Below, in pieces: positions 1 through 9,968 of a DNA stretch of 64,000 nt; positions within the stretch are counted from its first letter, which is position 1; each line of letters starts with the position of its first letter. Below the pieces are notes generated by a model. The model was not told the origin of the DNA, made no database searches, and saw nothing but the letters and a program-made list of their open reading frames with translations. Where the stretch lies: assembly GCF_011752565.1 (NCBI RefSeq), contig NZ_VWXK01000020.1, forward strand, positions 49,661 to 113,660, read 5' to 3'. This stretch comes from Pantoea sp. Ap-967. GTDB lineage: Bacteria; Pseudomonadota; Gammaproteobacteria; Pseudomonadales; Pseudomonadaceae. A program made the position numbers and the translations under genes.

Positions 1-273
1 GCCGAAATCGAGCAAGGCGTGCAGGGCAAGCTGGTCGGCCTGGTACTTGAGGAACGCGGTGTTCTGCGCGCCCATCAGGTCGTTCGTGTCGCTGGGATTG
101 GCGAAGGGGAGATCACCAGTGGTAGTTTCTCGCCTACGCTGAGCAAGTCCATTGCCTTGGCGCGCCTGCCCATGGCCACCGGCGACCGCGCCGAGGTCGA
201 GATTCGTGGCAAGTGGTACCCGGTGCGGGTGGTCAAGCCGACCTTCGTGCGCCACGGCAAGATTCTGATCTGA
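1..273 (+). CDS. gcvT: Aminomethyltransferase (glycine cleavage T protein), C-terminal part
   Basis: The open frame enters from the left edge and stops at 271-273, leaving about 90 residues of the C-terminal beta-barrel of GcvT. T protein transfers the methylene group from aminomethyl-lipoyl-GcvH to tetrahydrofolate and releases ammonia. The visible part ends with the family-like stretch VRVVKPTFVRHGKILI. Identity rests on this tail plus the immediately following gcvH and gcvP, so the order is gcvT-gcvH-gcvP. The start and catalytic region lie outside the window. Confidence 0.9.
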   Translation, partial: AEIEQGVQGKLVGLVLEERGVLRAHQVVRVAGIGEGEITSGSFSPTLSKSIALARLPMATGDRAEVEIRGKWYPVRVVKPTFVRHGKILI

Positions 274-321
274 ACATTAAACGGCGGGCCGAACCGCTGA
301 CCCAAACGAGGAATACTACAC

Positions 322-705
322 ATGAGCCAAATCCCCGCCGATCTGCGTTTTGCCGAGAGCCATGAATGGGCGCGCCTGGAAGCCGACGGCACCGTGACCG
401 TGGGTATCAGCGACCACGCCCAGCAAGCCCTGGGTGACGTGGTGTTCGTTGAACTGGCCGAAGTCGGCAAGGTATTCGCTGCTGGCGACGCTGCTGGCGT
501 GGTCGAGTCGGTCAAGGCCGCTTCCGATATCTATGCCCCGGTCGGCGGTGAAGTGATCGCGGTCAACGAAGAGCTGGCTGACAGCCCTGAGTTGCTCAAC
601 GAAGAACCTTATGAGTCGTGGATCTTCAAGCTCAAGCCAAGCGACAAGGCCGAGCTGAACAAGCTGCTCGATGCCGCTGGCTACCAGGCCCTGATCGGCG
701 AGTAA
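322..705 (+). CDS. gcvH: Glycine cleavage system H protein
   Basis: 127 residues, the normal length for GcvH, the lipoyl-carrying shuttle that moves the aminomethyl group from GcvP to GcvT and to lipoamide dehydrogenase. The lipoylation site is seen as ESVKAAS with Lys65. The hydrophobic beta sandwich of the lipoyl domain spans about residues 20-100. The gene follows gcvT by 48 bases with an AGGAAT-type ribosome site before the ATG. It precedes gcvP but is separated from it by 306 bases holding a repeat pair, so gcvP may have its own promoter or an altered message level. Confidence 0.96.
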   Translation: MSQIPADLRFAESHEWARLEADGTVTVGISDHAQQALGDVVFVELAEVGKVFAAGDAAGVVESVKAASDIYAPVGGEVIAVNEELADSPELLNEEPYESWIFKLKPSDKAELNKLLDAAGYQALIGE

Positions 706-757
706 ATCCGCGTCGCCTGGTTTGCTGCCGGGCGGCTTTCCACGCGCTGGCAGTAAG

Positions 758-878
758 CCTGGTAGGAGCGAGCGCAGCTCGCGATGGGCTGCAACGCAGC
801 CCCGGCATCCTGTGCCGCGAAGCTGAAAACTCGGGGCCGCTGCGCGCCCCATCGCGAGCTATGCTCGCTCCTACCAGG
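758..878. repeat. REP-type inverted pair (family A) between gcvH and gcvP
   Basis: Two copies of a short palindromic element in opposite orientation: GGTAGGAGCGAGCGCAGCTC begins at 761 and its inverse, ATCGCGAGCTATGCTCGCTC, begins at 851. About 60 bases separate the arms. Pseudomonas genomes carry hundreds of such intergenic REP elements. The rest of the 306-base gap (706-1011) shows only a short spacer and the gcvP ribosome site (CCAGGAAGAGAG before 1012); I see no gene in it. Confidence 0.9.
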
Positions 879-1011
879 CTGGCGCCAACCTTGTGGGCCC
901 AAGCTGTGCGAAAAGGGCCAGGCCTGCATACGCAACAAACCCCGCACAATCGGCAATCCTTCCTAGACTTATAAGTCTCCATGAGACTAGGTCCAGGAAG
1001 AGAGCGTCGTC

Positions 1012-3885
<2,874 letters not shown>

Positions 3886-3905
3886 GGCTTGAGTCTGTAC
3901 GGGAT

Positions 3906-3933
3906 GCTTCGCGGCGTCGAACCGCCGCGAAGC
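3906..3933. terminator. Hairpin between convergent gcvP and a DUF2388 gene
   Basis: Eleven-base perfect stem (GCTTCGCGGCG at 3906-3916 with CGCCGCGAAGC at 3923-3933) and a six-base loop, just after the gcvP stop and just before the end of the opposing gene. No T-run follows on either strand, so it may act as a 3'-end stabiliser or weak bidirectional terminator instead of a classical intrinsic one. Confidence 0.55.
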
Positions 3934-3944
3934 AGGCGACGCGG

Positions 3945-4259
3945 TTACTCCTCCAGCGCAACCGTGGCCAGAATGGCCTGCGCCAGTTCCATGTCCGAAG
4001 CTGCCATTGCGGGGTTTTCCGCCCGGATCTGCAGCAGCGCCGCTTCCAGGAACGACCCGCGCAAAGCGCCGTCACTGGCCACGAAGCTGCCAGCGTCATC
4101 CTGGGCGGCCAGCACCAGCTTGCGGTCTGCGGAGGTGAGGTAGCTGGAGGAGAACAGGGTGCCGGTGGATACCAGCGAATGGGATGTACCCGGGCTTTTG
4201 GCCAGGGCCAGTTGTGGTTGGCAAAGGATCAGGAGCAGGGCGATGGGAAGGGCACGCAT
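3945..4259 (-). CDS. Small secreted DUF2388 protein (copy 1)
   Basis: 104 residues with a clear signal peptide (MRALPIALLLILCQPQLALA, cleavage near residue 20). The mature part holds the conserved KLVLAAQDDAGSFVASDG block (residues ~47-64) and a C-terminal helix ASDMELAQAIL, as in the DUF2388 family of pseudomonads. Function unknown; expected in the periplasm or outside the cell. It is a paralogue of the next gene on the same strand, 123 bases away, and is convergent with gcvP. Codon use looks like its neighbours. Confidence 0.85.
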   Translation of the reverse strand: MRALPIALLLILCQPQLALAKSPGTSHSLVSTGTLFSSSYLTSADRKLVLAAQDDAGSFVASDGALRGSFLEAALLQIRAENPAMAASDMELAQAILATVALEE

Positions 4260-4382
4260 ATCGGGGTTCCGTTGTGGAATGGGCGAAGCCCCGATGGTAG
4301 CGAGCCCTCCTCGGGTCGCAGACTTACACAGATCCTAGTTGCTGGTAGGAAACGTCCCTTTCAGAGCCCGCAGCTGCGTGCA

Positions 4383-4697
4383 TCACTGCGCGACGGCATT
4401 CTTGGCCAGAATGGCATTGGCCAGTTCCATGTCCGAAGCCTGCAGCCCCGGGTTTTCTGCTCGCACCTGGTGCAGCGCCGCTTCCAGGAATGGCCCGCGA
4501 ATCGTGCCGTCGCTGGCCACGAAGCTGCCCGCGTCGTCCTGCGCCGCGAGCACCAGTTTGTGGTCGCGCGAAGTGATGTAGCTGGACGCGGTGGTTGCGC
4601 CAGAGGTCATGACATTACGCCAGAAGGTATCGGCCATGGCGGAACCAAGGGGCAGCGAAAGCAGGGCTGCGGTTGCGATGGCGGTTTTGAGACGCAT
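4383..4697 (-). CDS. Small secreted DUF2388 protein (copy 2)
   Basis: 104 residues from the ATG at 4697, where GAGGTG lies about 8 bases upstream and a signal peptide follows at once (MRLKTAIATAALLSLPLGSAMA). A longer frame to 4781 exists but would bury the signal peptide. The mature protein shares KLVLAAQDDAGSFVASDG and the ASDMELANAIL helix with copy 1, while the region right after the signal peptide differs. Role unknown. It lies upstream of copy 1 on the same strand and downstream of the orphan ATPase gene. Confidence 0.86.
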   Translation of the reverse strand: MRLKTAIATAALLSLPLGSAMADTFWRNVMTSGATTASSYITSRDHKLVLAAQDDAGSFVASDGTIRGPFLEAALHQVRAENPGLQASDMELANAILAKNAVAQ

Positions 4698-4785
4698 GGT
4701 GAAACACCTCGAAGGGTGAGTGTTGAAAGTGCCCGCTTTGATCGTCAAAAAGGGCGCTAAGTTCCTTGAATGCAAGGGCATTCCG

Positions 4786-6468
4786 TCAGGAACAGACCCT
4801 CAGCACTTCTTCGTTGCAGGTCAGTGCACGGGCCACTTTGGCCTCGCCGCAGGCGCGCAAACTCTGCAACCCCTCAGCCAGCGCCTGGCGTTGCAGGCTG
4901 GCGAGGTCGGCCCCCTTGCCGATGCGCGCGCGCAGGGCATCACTGGGCACCAGCAGCTCGAACAGGCCGGTGCGGCCATGAAAGCCGGTGCCGCGGCAGG
5001 CCTGGCATGGTTGGCCGCCGAGCAGGCCACCGGCCTGGCATGCTTGGCACGACAGGCGTACCAGGCGTTGGGCCATGACGCCAGCCAGGGTGGCCCGGAT
5101 CAGGTAGTCGGCGACCCCCAGTTCCTGCAGGCGGGTGATGGCGCCCACGCTGTCGTTGGTGTGCAGGGTCGACAGTACCAGGTGGCCGGTGAGCGCGGCC
5201 TGAACTGCCACCAGGGCGGTTTCGCGGTCGCGTATTTCGCCGATCATGATGATGTCCGGGTCTTGGCGCAGCAGGGCGCGCACGCCATTGGCAAAGCCCA
5301 GTTCCAGCGCCGGTTGCACCTGCAACTGGTTGAACGAAGGCTCCAGCCGCTCGATGGGGTCTTCGATGGTGCACAGGTTGACCTCGGCAGTGGCCAGCTG
5401 CTTGAGGCTGGCGTACAGCGTGCTGGTCTTGCCCGAACCGGTCGGCCCGGTGACCAGCAGGATGCCCTGGCGGCGCTGCAGCAGGGCCAGCCATTGCGCC
5501 AGTTGCTCACCTTCAAGGCCCAGTTGCTGGAAGCCTTCCTGCAGTTGCTGCGGGTCGAACAGCCTCAGCACCAGCTTTTCGCCGAAGGGCGTCGGTAGCG
5601 TCGACAGGCGCAGCTCCACTTCACTGCCGCTGGGCAGCCGGCTTTTCACCCGCCCGTCTTGCGGCCTGCGCTTCTCGGCAACATCCATGCGGCCCAAGTG
5701 CTTCAGGCGGCTGACAACGGCCAGGGCCACGCCCAGCGGAAAGGCGTAGACGCTGTGCAGCAGCCCATCGATGCGGTAGCGCAGGCGGCCCTGGCTACTG
5801 CGCGGCTCCAGGTGGATATCGCTGGCGCGCTGCTCGATGGCGTACTGCAGCAACCAGTCGACGATATGCACGATATGGGCATCGTCGGCGTTGGCTTCGG
5901 GGTGGCGCTGGCCTAGCTCCAGCAACTGCTCCAGCTCGCCCAGGCGGGTAGATTGCTGGTGCTGCGCGCCTTGTACCGAATGGGCCAGGTGCGACAGTGA
6001 CTTGCCCAGTTGGCGGATTTGCACCGGGCTGGCCAGCACCCGCCGCACGGGTTTGCCCAGGCTGCGAGCCAGGTCCGCTTGCCAGTGCTGCTGGTAAGGC
6101 TGGGCGCTTGCCACGGTGATGGCGTTGGCGTCGTTGGCAATGACCAGAATGCCATGGCGCTGGGCGAAGGCGGGTGACACCAGGCCGTTGACCTGGGCCA
6201 GGTCGAGTTGCAGCGGGTCGATGCGCAGGTAGGGCTGGCCGACCTTCTGTGCCAGCCATTGGCAAAGGCTGTCCAGGTGCAGTTGCTGGCCGGGATGACG
6301 GCGGTCTTCCAGGCCCAGGGCGGCGATGGCTTCCAAGGGGTGATGGCTGGCGTAGCGGGCGGCCTGTTCGCGTACCTGGAGGGCATCGCTGGCGGCCAGG
6401 TGTTGGTCGGCTTGCAGGGCGTCGAGTAGGTGGGTGAGGTTGAGGGCGTTGTCTTCGGGGGTGTACAT
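4786..6468 (-). CDS. GspE/PulE/PilB-family secretion ATPase, orphan
   Basis: 560 residues. An N-terminal GspE N1E-like domain (about 1-170) precedes a type II secretion/type IV pilus ATPase core: Walker A GPTGSGKT (341-348), Walker B DIIMIGE (405-411), Asp and His boxes (TIEDPIE at ~368; TGHLVLSTLHTND at 427-439) and a tetracysteine zinc module (Cys474, 477, 488, 491). Such ATPases power pseudopilus or pilus assembly from the cytoplasmic face of the inner membrane. No other secretion or pilus gene is nearby, so its partner system must be encoded elsewhere. The ATG at 6468 has GGAAG upstream. Confidence 0.88.
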   Translation of the reverse strand: MYTPEDNALNLTHLLDALQADQHLAASDALQVREQAARYASHHPLEAIAALGLEDRRHPGQQLHLDSLCQWLAQKVGQPYLRIDPLQLDLAQVNGLVSPAFAQRHGILVIANDANAITVASAQPYQQHWQADLARSLGKPVRRVLASPVQIRQLGKSLSHLAHSVQGAQHQQSTRLGELEQLLELGQRHPEANADDAHIVHIVDWLLQYAIEQRASDIHLEPRSSQGRLRYRIDGLLHSVYAFPLGVALAVVSRLKHLGRMDVAEKRRPQDGRVKSRLPSGSEVELRLSTLPTPFGEKLVLRLFDPQQLQEGFQQLGLEGEQLAQWLALLQRRQGILLVTGPTGSGKTSTLYASLKQLATAEVNLCTIEDPIERLEPSFNQLQVQPALELGFANGVRALLRQDPDIIMIGEIRDRETALVAVQAALTGHLVLSTLHTNDSVGAITRLQELGVADYLIRATLAGVMAQRLVRLSCQACQAGGLLGGQPCQACRGTGFHGRTGLFELLVPSDALRARIGKGADLASLQRQALAEGLQSLRACGEAKVARALTCNEEVLRVCS

Positions 6469-6572
6469 GGGGGGGCTTCCGTGCCGGGTTGGGATACCTG
6501 GGGAAGGCTAGTTGGGTTGGGTGGGGGGTATCGGACGGGAATGGTTTCGAGGTTTTGCGGTGCTTTTGCGGG

Positions 6573-6602
6573 CCCTTTCGCGGGGCAAGCCCGCTCCTAC
6601 AA
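6573..6602 (-). repeat. Single REP element (family B)
   Basis: One copy of the TTCGCGGGGCAAGCCCGCTC element in the 198-base gap between the divergent ATPase and Lrp-type genes. The rest of the gap is AT-richer just before 6667 and probably holds the regulator's promoter. Confidence 0.85.
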
Positions 6603-6666
6603 CGATTGCACGGTGGAAGGGGTGCGATATTATTTATGCGTTTAGATGCTTATTTGGGAATCATTC

Positions 6667-7137
6667 ATGCAAGGTGAACTGGACACTTACGACCGGCGCA
6701 TTCTCGAACTGCTGCAGGAGGACGCATCGCTGTCCAGTGCGCAGATCGCCGAGCGGGTCGGCCTTTCGCAATCGCCGTGCTGGCGCCGGATTCAGCGGCT
6801 GAAAGAGGAAGGTGTGATCCGCGGGCAGGTGACGCTGCTCGATCGCAAGAAAATCGGGCTGAACACGCAGATCTTCGCCGAGGTGAAGCTCAACGCCCAC
6901 GGGCGCTCGAACTTTACCGAGTTCACCGAGGCGATCCGCGGCTTTCCAGAGGTGCTGGAGTGCTACGTGCTGATGGGTGCGGTGGATTTTCTGCTGCGCA
7001 TCGTCACCTCGGATATCGAGGCGTATGAGCGGTTCTTCTTTGAAAAGCTGTCGAACGTGCCGGGAATTCAGGAAGTGAATTCGATTGTGGCGCTGTCTGA
7101 GATCAAGTCCACGACCAGCCTGCCACTGGCTAGGTGA
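6667..7137 (+). CDS. Lrp/AsnC-family transcriptional regulator
   Basis: 156 residues. An N-terminal winged helix-turn-helix (QIAERVGLSQSPCWRRIQRL, about residues 26-45) is followed by a RAM/AsnC ligand-binding domain (about 65-150) with the usual LECYVLMGAVDFLLRI segment. Members bind DNA as octamers or dimers and sense amino acids. The ATG at 6667 is preferred over one 21 bases upstream because GGGA sits about 8 bases before it and the family start is MQGELDxYDRRIL-like. The ligand cannot be told; the closest metabolic genes are for glycine, arginine and polyamines. Confidence 0.93.
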   Translation: MQGELDTYDRRILELLQEDASLSSAQIAERVGLSQSPCWRRIQRLKEEGVIRGQVTLLDRKKIGLNTQIFAEVKLNAHGRSNFTEFTEAIRGFPEVLECYVLMGAVDFLLRIVTSDIEAYERFFFEKLSNVPGIQEVNSIVALSEIKSTTSLPLAR

Positions 7138-7138
7138 C

Positions 7139-7204
7139 CATCACGAGCATTGCTCGCGCCTACGGGGCCGCTGGGGCCTGGTAGGAGCGAGCGCAGCTCG
7201 CGAT
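7139..7204. repeat. REP-type inverted pair (family A)
   Basis: A degenerate inverse copy (7139-7161) and a good forward copy (7178-7204) of the GGTAGGAGCGAGC element lie between the convergent Lrp-type and CYTH-CHAD genes, a common position for these repeats. Confidence 0.8.
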
Positions 7205-7220
7205 GCGCGAAGCGCTGGCG

Positions 7221-8588
7221 TTACACCTTGAGCAGGTACTTCCAGCCGCGGCTCTGGTCGATGGCCCGGGCCTGCTCGATACGCGCTTCCAGCACTTCAT
7301 CGCTGATCGGCAGTTCCGCCAGCTCGTGCAGTTTCTTCAGGTCGCCATATAGGCGGTCCATCTGCGGCGCTTCGAGCACCTGGCGGGCATGGTGCAGCCA
7401 GGCCAGCAACTGCTCGATACGCGGCAGTTGCTCAGCCAGGTCTTCTGGGCGCTGGGCGTACAGTGCCAGCTTCAGCGAGCGGCCTTCTTCACCCAGCAGG
7501 TGCGCCAGCCAGCTGGCCAGTTGCGCCTTGCCCTGGCGCTCACCACGGCCCTTGCGTTCCACGGTCCAGGCCCGGCCCAGCAACCAACGCGAGGTCTCCA
7601 GGGAGAACTGGCCCCAGCGCACGTCTTCGAGTTCTTCGATGAACTGCTCAGGTGCGGCGCGGCGGATGTCTTCGTCGTCATTGCCGGCTTGCACCAGCGG
7701 GCGCCAGTCTTCCAGCAGCGCGTCGAGGCTGGCGCGCAGTTCGCGGGTGGTGGGGCGCGGCGCAGCCTGGCCCAGGCTGGCCACCAGGGCGCGCAGCTCG
7801 GTCAGGCACTGCACCCAGTCTTGCAACAAGCGCCAGTGGCCATTGTGGCGATACTGCTCGGCCAGGCGCTGGCTGCTGCCCAGCAGCTGCCAGGCGAGGG
7901 CGGCGAAGGCATCGTCCACGGCCATTTCGGCGTCCAGTTCCGCACCTGGCAGGCCCAGCTCGTAGCTGTCCGGCTCCAGCAGGCGGTAGCCGCGCTCGGC
8001 CTTGCTGATATCGCAGGGCATCAATGGCAGGCTGGCGGCCAGCTCGGCGGCCAGTTCCAGCAGCGCTTCAGGCGCACCTTCGCGCAGCTCCAGCTCCAGC
8101 TCGCAGATTGCTTCTTTCTGCTTGCCCGCGATCACGAAGCCTTGGTCCAGCGCGGCCTCGATCACCACCTTGCTCTTGCCGCGGCCCCAGGCGATTTCGG
8201 CGAACTCGCGGGTGAAGTCGGTGGTGAACAGCGGTTTGATGGTTTTCTTGTCCAGGCCGGCCAGTTGCTCGGGCCAGCAGGTGGCGTCGAGCTTCTTCAG
8301 GTCAAGCTTGACCTTGTCCAGGTTCCACTCGTATTCGTTGCGCTCGGACAGGCCCGCGACGCTCTGGCCACGGCACTTGAGGGTCTGGATGATGGCGTCG
8401 CCATCACGGCGCAGGCGCAGGGCAACGCGGGCGGCGGCCAGCTCGCGCTCGGGGGTGTCGAAATACTGGTTGAGCAGCTCGCGAGTCTGCCAGCCGGACT
8501 TGTTGCGCTTTTTCAGCAGGGGGTGCTCGCGCAGGGCGGCCAGTGTTTCGCGGCTGGCGCGGAGCTTCAGTTCGGTTTCTTTGTGCAT
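7221..8588 (-). CDS. CYTH and CHAD domain protein (probable inorganic triphosphatase)
   Basis: 455 residues from the ATG at 8588. The N-terminus carries the CYTH signature ExExK as ETELKL (residues 4-9), the metal/triphosphate-binding strand of the tunnel fold; the CYTH domain extends to about residue 200. The C-terminal half is a helical CHAD domain rich in His, Arg and Lys, which binds polyphosphate in studied homologues. The E. coli relative YgiF hydrolyses inorganic triphosphate. A longer in-frame start at 8714 would overlap the argE ribosome site and lacks homology. No strong Shine-Dalgarno sequence is seen before 8588. It is divergent from argE. Confidence 0.9.
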   Translation of the reverse strand: MHKETELKLRASRETLAALREHPLLKKRNKSGWQTRELLNQYFDTPERELAAARVALRLRRDGDAIIQTLKCRGQSVAGLSERNEYEWNLDKVKLDLKKLDATCWPEQLAGLDKKTIKPLFTTDFTREFAEIAWGRGKSKVVIEAALDQGFVIAGKQKEAICELELELREGAPEALLELAAELAASLPLMPCDISKAERGYRLLEPDSYELGLPGAELDAEMAVDDAFAALAWQLLGSSQRLAEQYRHNGHWRLLQDWVQCLTELRALVASLGQAAPRPTTRELRASLDALLEDWRPLVQAGNDDEDIRRAAPEQFIEELEDVRWGQFSLETSRWLLGRAWTVERKGRGERQGKAQLASWLAHLLGEEGRSLKLALYAQRPEDLAEQLPRIEQLLAWLHHARQVLEAPQMDRLYGDLKKLHELAELPISDEVLEARIEQARAIDQSRGWKYLLKV

Positions 8589-8701
8589 CGCAGGCTCGAA
8601 GGAGGGGCGTTTGCCGGGGAGTTTACAGGAGTCGGCCGGCAACGGTTTATTCCAGGCGGCGGATGGTCCTATGATGGGCAACGCTTCCGAGGAGTATGCG
8701 C

Positions 8702-9844
8702 ATGCCGTTGCCAACGCTGAAAGACCAGTTTGCCGCCTTGATTGCCGCGCCCTCGGTCAGTTGCACCCAGCCTGCGCTGGACCAATCCAACCGCCAGGTC
8801 ATCGACCTGTTGGCGGGCTGGTTGGGCGACCTGGGTTTCGACTGCGACATCCGCCAGGTCAGCCCTGGCAAGTTCAACCTGCTGGCCAGCCGTGGCACCG
8901 GCCCCGGCGGCCTGGTGCTGGCTGGCCACAGCGACACCGTGCCCTATGACGAACAGCTGTGGGCGAGCGACCCGCTCAAGCTGACCGAAGCCGATGGCCG
9001 CTGGGTGGGCCTTGGCAGCTGTGACATGAAAGGCTTTTTCGCGTTGATCATCGAGGCGGTGATTCCGCTGCTGGAGCACGATTTCAAGCAGCCGCTGCTG
9101 ATCCTCGCCACCTGCGACGAAGAAAGCTCGATGTCCGGCGCCCGCGCCCTGGCCGAAGCCGGCCAGCCGCTGGGCCGCGCTGCGGTGATCGGCGAGCCCA
9201 CGGGCCTGCGGCCGATCCGCATGCACAAGGGCATCCTCATGGACCGCATCGACATCCTCGGGCGTAGCGGGCATTCCTCCGACCCAAGCCTGGGCCACAG
9301 CGCCATGGAGGCCATGCACGAGGTGATGGGCGAGTTGATGGGCCTGCGCCGGCAGTGGCAGGAAACCTTCCGTAATCCGCAATTCACCGTGCCCACGCCG
9401 ACCATGAACTTCGGCTGCATCCACGGCGGCGACAACCCCAACCGCATCTGCGGCCAATGTGCCCTGGAATTCGACCTGCGCCCGCTGCCGGGCATGGATG
9501 TGGAGCAACTGCGCGCCGCCATTCGCGCCAAGCTGCAGCCTGTGGCCGAGCGCCACGAGGTGCGTATCGACTACGCCCCGCTGTTCCCCGAGGTGCCGCC
9601 CTTCGAACAGGCCGCCGACGCCGAGCTGGTGCAGGTGGCCGAACGCCTGACGGGGCATCGGGCCGAGGCGGTGGCGTTCGGCACCGAAGCGCCTTATCTT
9701 CAGCAGCTGGGTTGCCAGACCATCGTGCTCGGCCCTGGCGACATCGCCTGCGCCCACCAGCCCGGCGAATACCTTGAAATGTCACGAATCGAGCCTACCG
9801 TGCGTCTATTGCGTGACCTGATCCGGCACTATTGCCTCAATTAA
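8702..9844 (+). CDS. argE: Acetylornithine deacetylase
   Basis: 380 residues of the M20 metallopeptidase fold. ArgE removes the acetyl group from N-acetylornithine in arginine synthesis. Two-metal ligands are visible: GHSDTVP (His76, Asp78), CDMKG (Asp108) and the catalytic Glu pair in CDEESSM (140-141). An in-frame ATG at 8696 exists, but GAGGAG at 8689-8694 leaves only one base before it and seven before 8702, so 8702 is chosen. argA follows on the same strand after 124 bases. Confidence 0.93.
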   Translation: MPLPTLKDQFAALIAAPSVSCTQPALDQSNRQVIDLLAGWLGDLGFDCDIRQVSPGKFNLLASRGTGPGGLVLAGHSDTVPYDEQLWASDPLKLTEADGRWVGLGSCDMKGFFALIIEAVIPLLEHDFKQPLLILATCDEESSMSGARALAEAGQPLGRAAVIGEPTGLRPIRMHKGILMDRIDILGRSGHSSDPSLGHSAMEAMHEVMGELMGLRRQWQETFRNPQFTVPTPTMNFGCIHGGDNPNRICGQCALEFDLRPLPGMDVEQLRAAIRAKLQPVAERHEVRIDYAPLFPEVPPFEQAADAELVQVAERLTGHRAEAVAFGTEAPYLQQLGCQTIVLGPGDIACAHQPGEYLEMSRIEPTVRLLRDLIRHYCLN

Positions 9845-9886
9845 ACGTCAATCGAGCTGATTCGTTCTTGCCTAGAGGAGACGCGC

Positions 9887-9913
9887 GTGACCGCAAGCCT
9901 GTTCCGACGATGA
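9887..9913 (+). CDS. Putative argA leader peptide MTASLFRR
   Basis: An eight-codon frame with a GTG start at 9887, preceded at 9874-9880 by AGAGGAG, one of the better ribosome sites nearby. It reads M-T-A-S-L-F-R-R and ends with two CGA arginine codons directly before TGA (9911-9913). CGA is a rare Arg codon in high-GC pseudomonads. Its stop overlaps an ATG (ATGA at 9910-9913) starting the next mini frame. Its place before the first gene of arginine synthesis suggests an arginine-sensing leader; a chance frame cannot be excluded. Confidence 0.4.
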   Translation: MTASLFRR

Positions 9914-9930
9914 TCCTGAACGCCGTGTGA
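9910..9930 (+). CDS. Second mini frame MILNAV, coupled to argA
   Basis: Six codons starting in the ATGA overlap with the leader and ending in a GTGA overlap (9927-9930), where the GTG is in frame with argA. It therefore links the leader stop to a possible upstream argA start. No ribosome site of its own is apparent other than the leader's, so it would be translated by re-initiation. It may be fortuitous. Confidence 0.3.
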   Translation: MILNAV

Positions 9931-9968
9931 TTCACCGTTCTCCGTCCACTTTATCCACAGGCCCCGTC

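Noticed and set aside
8696..8714. Earlier argE start and longer CYTH-CHAD start
   Set aside because: GAGGAG is one base from 8696 but seven from 8702; the CYTH-CHAD extension would overlap argE control DNA and lacks homology before MHKETELKL.
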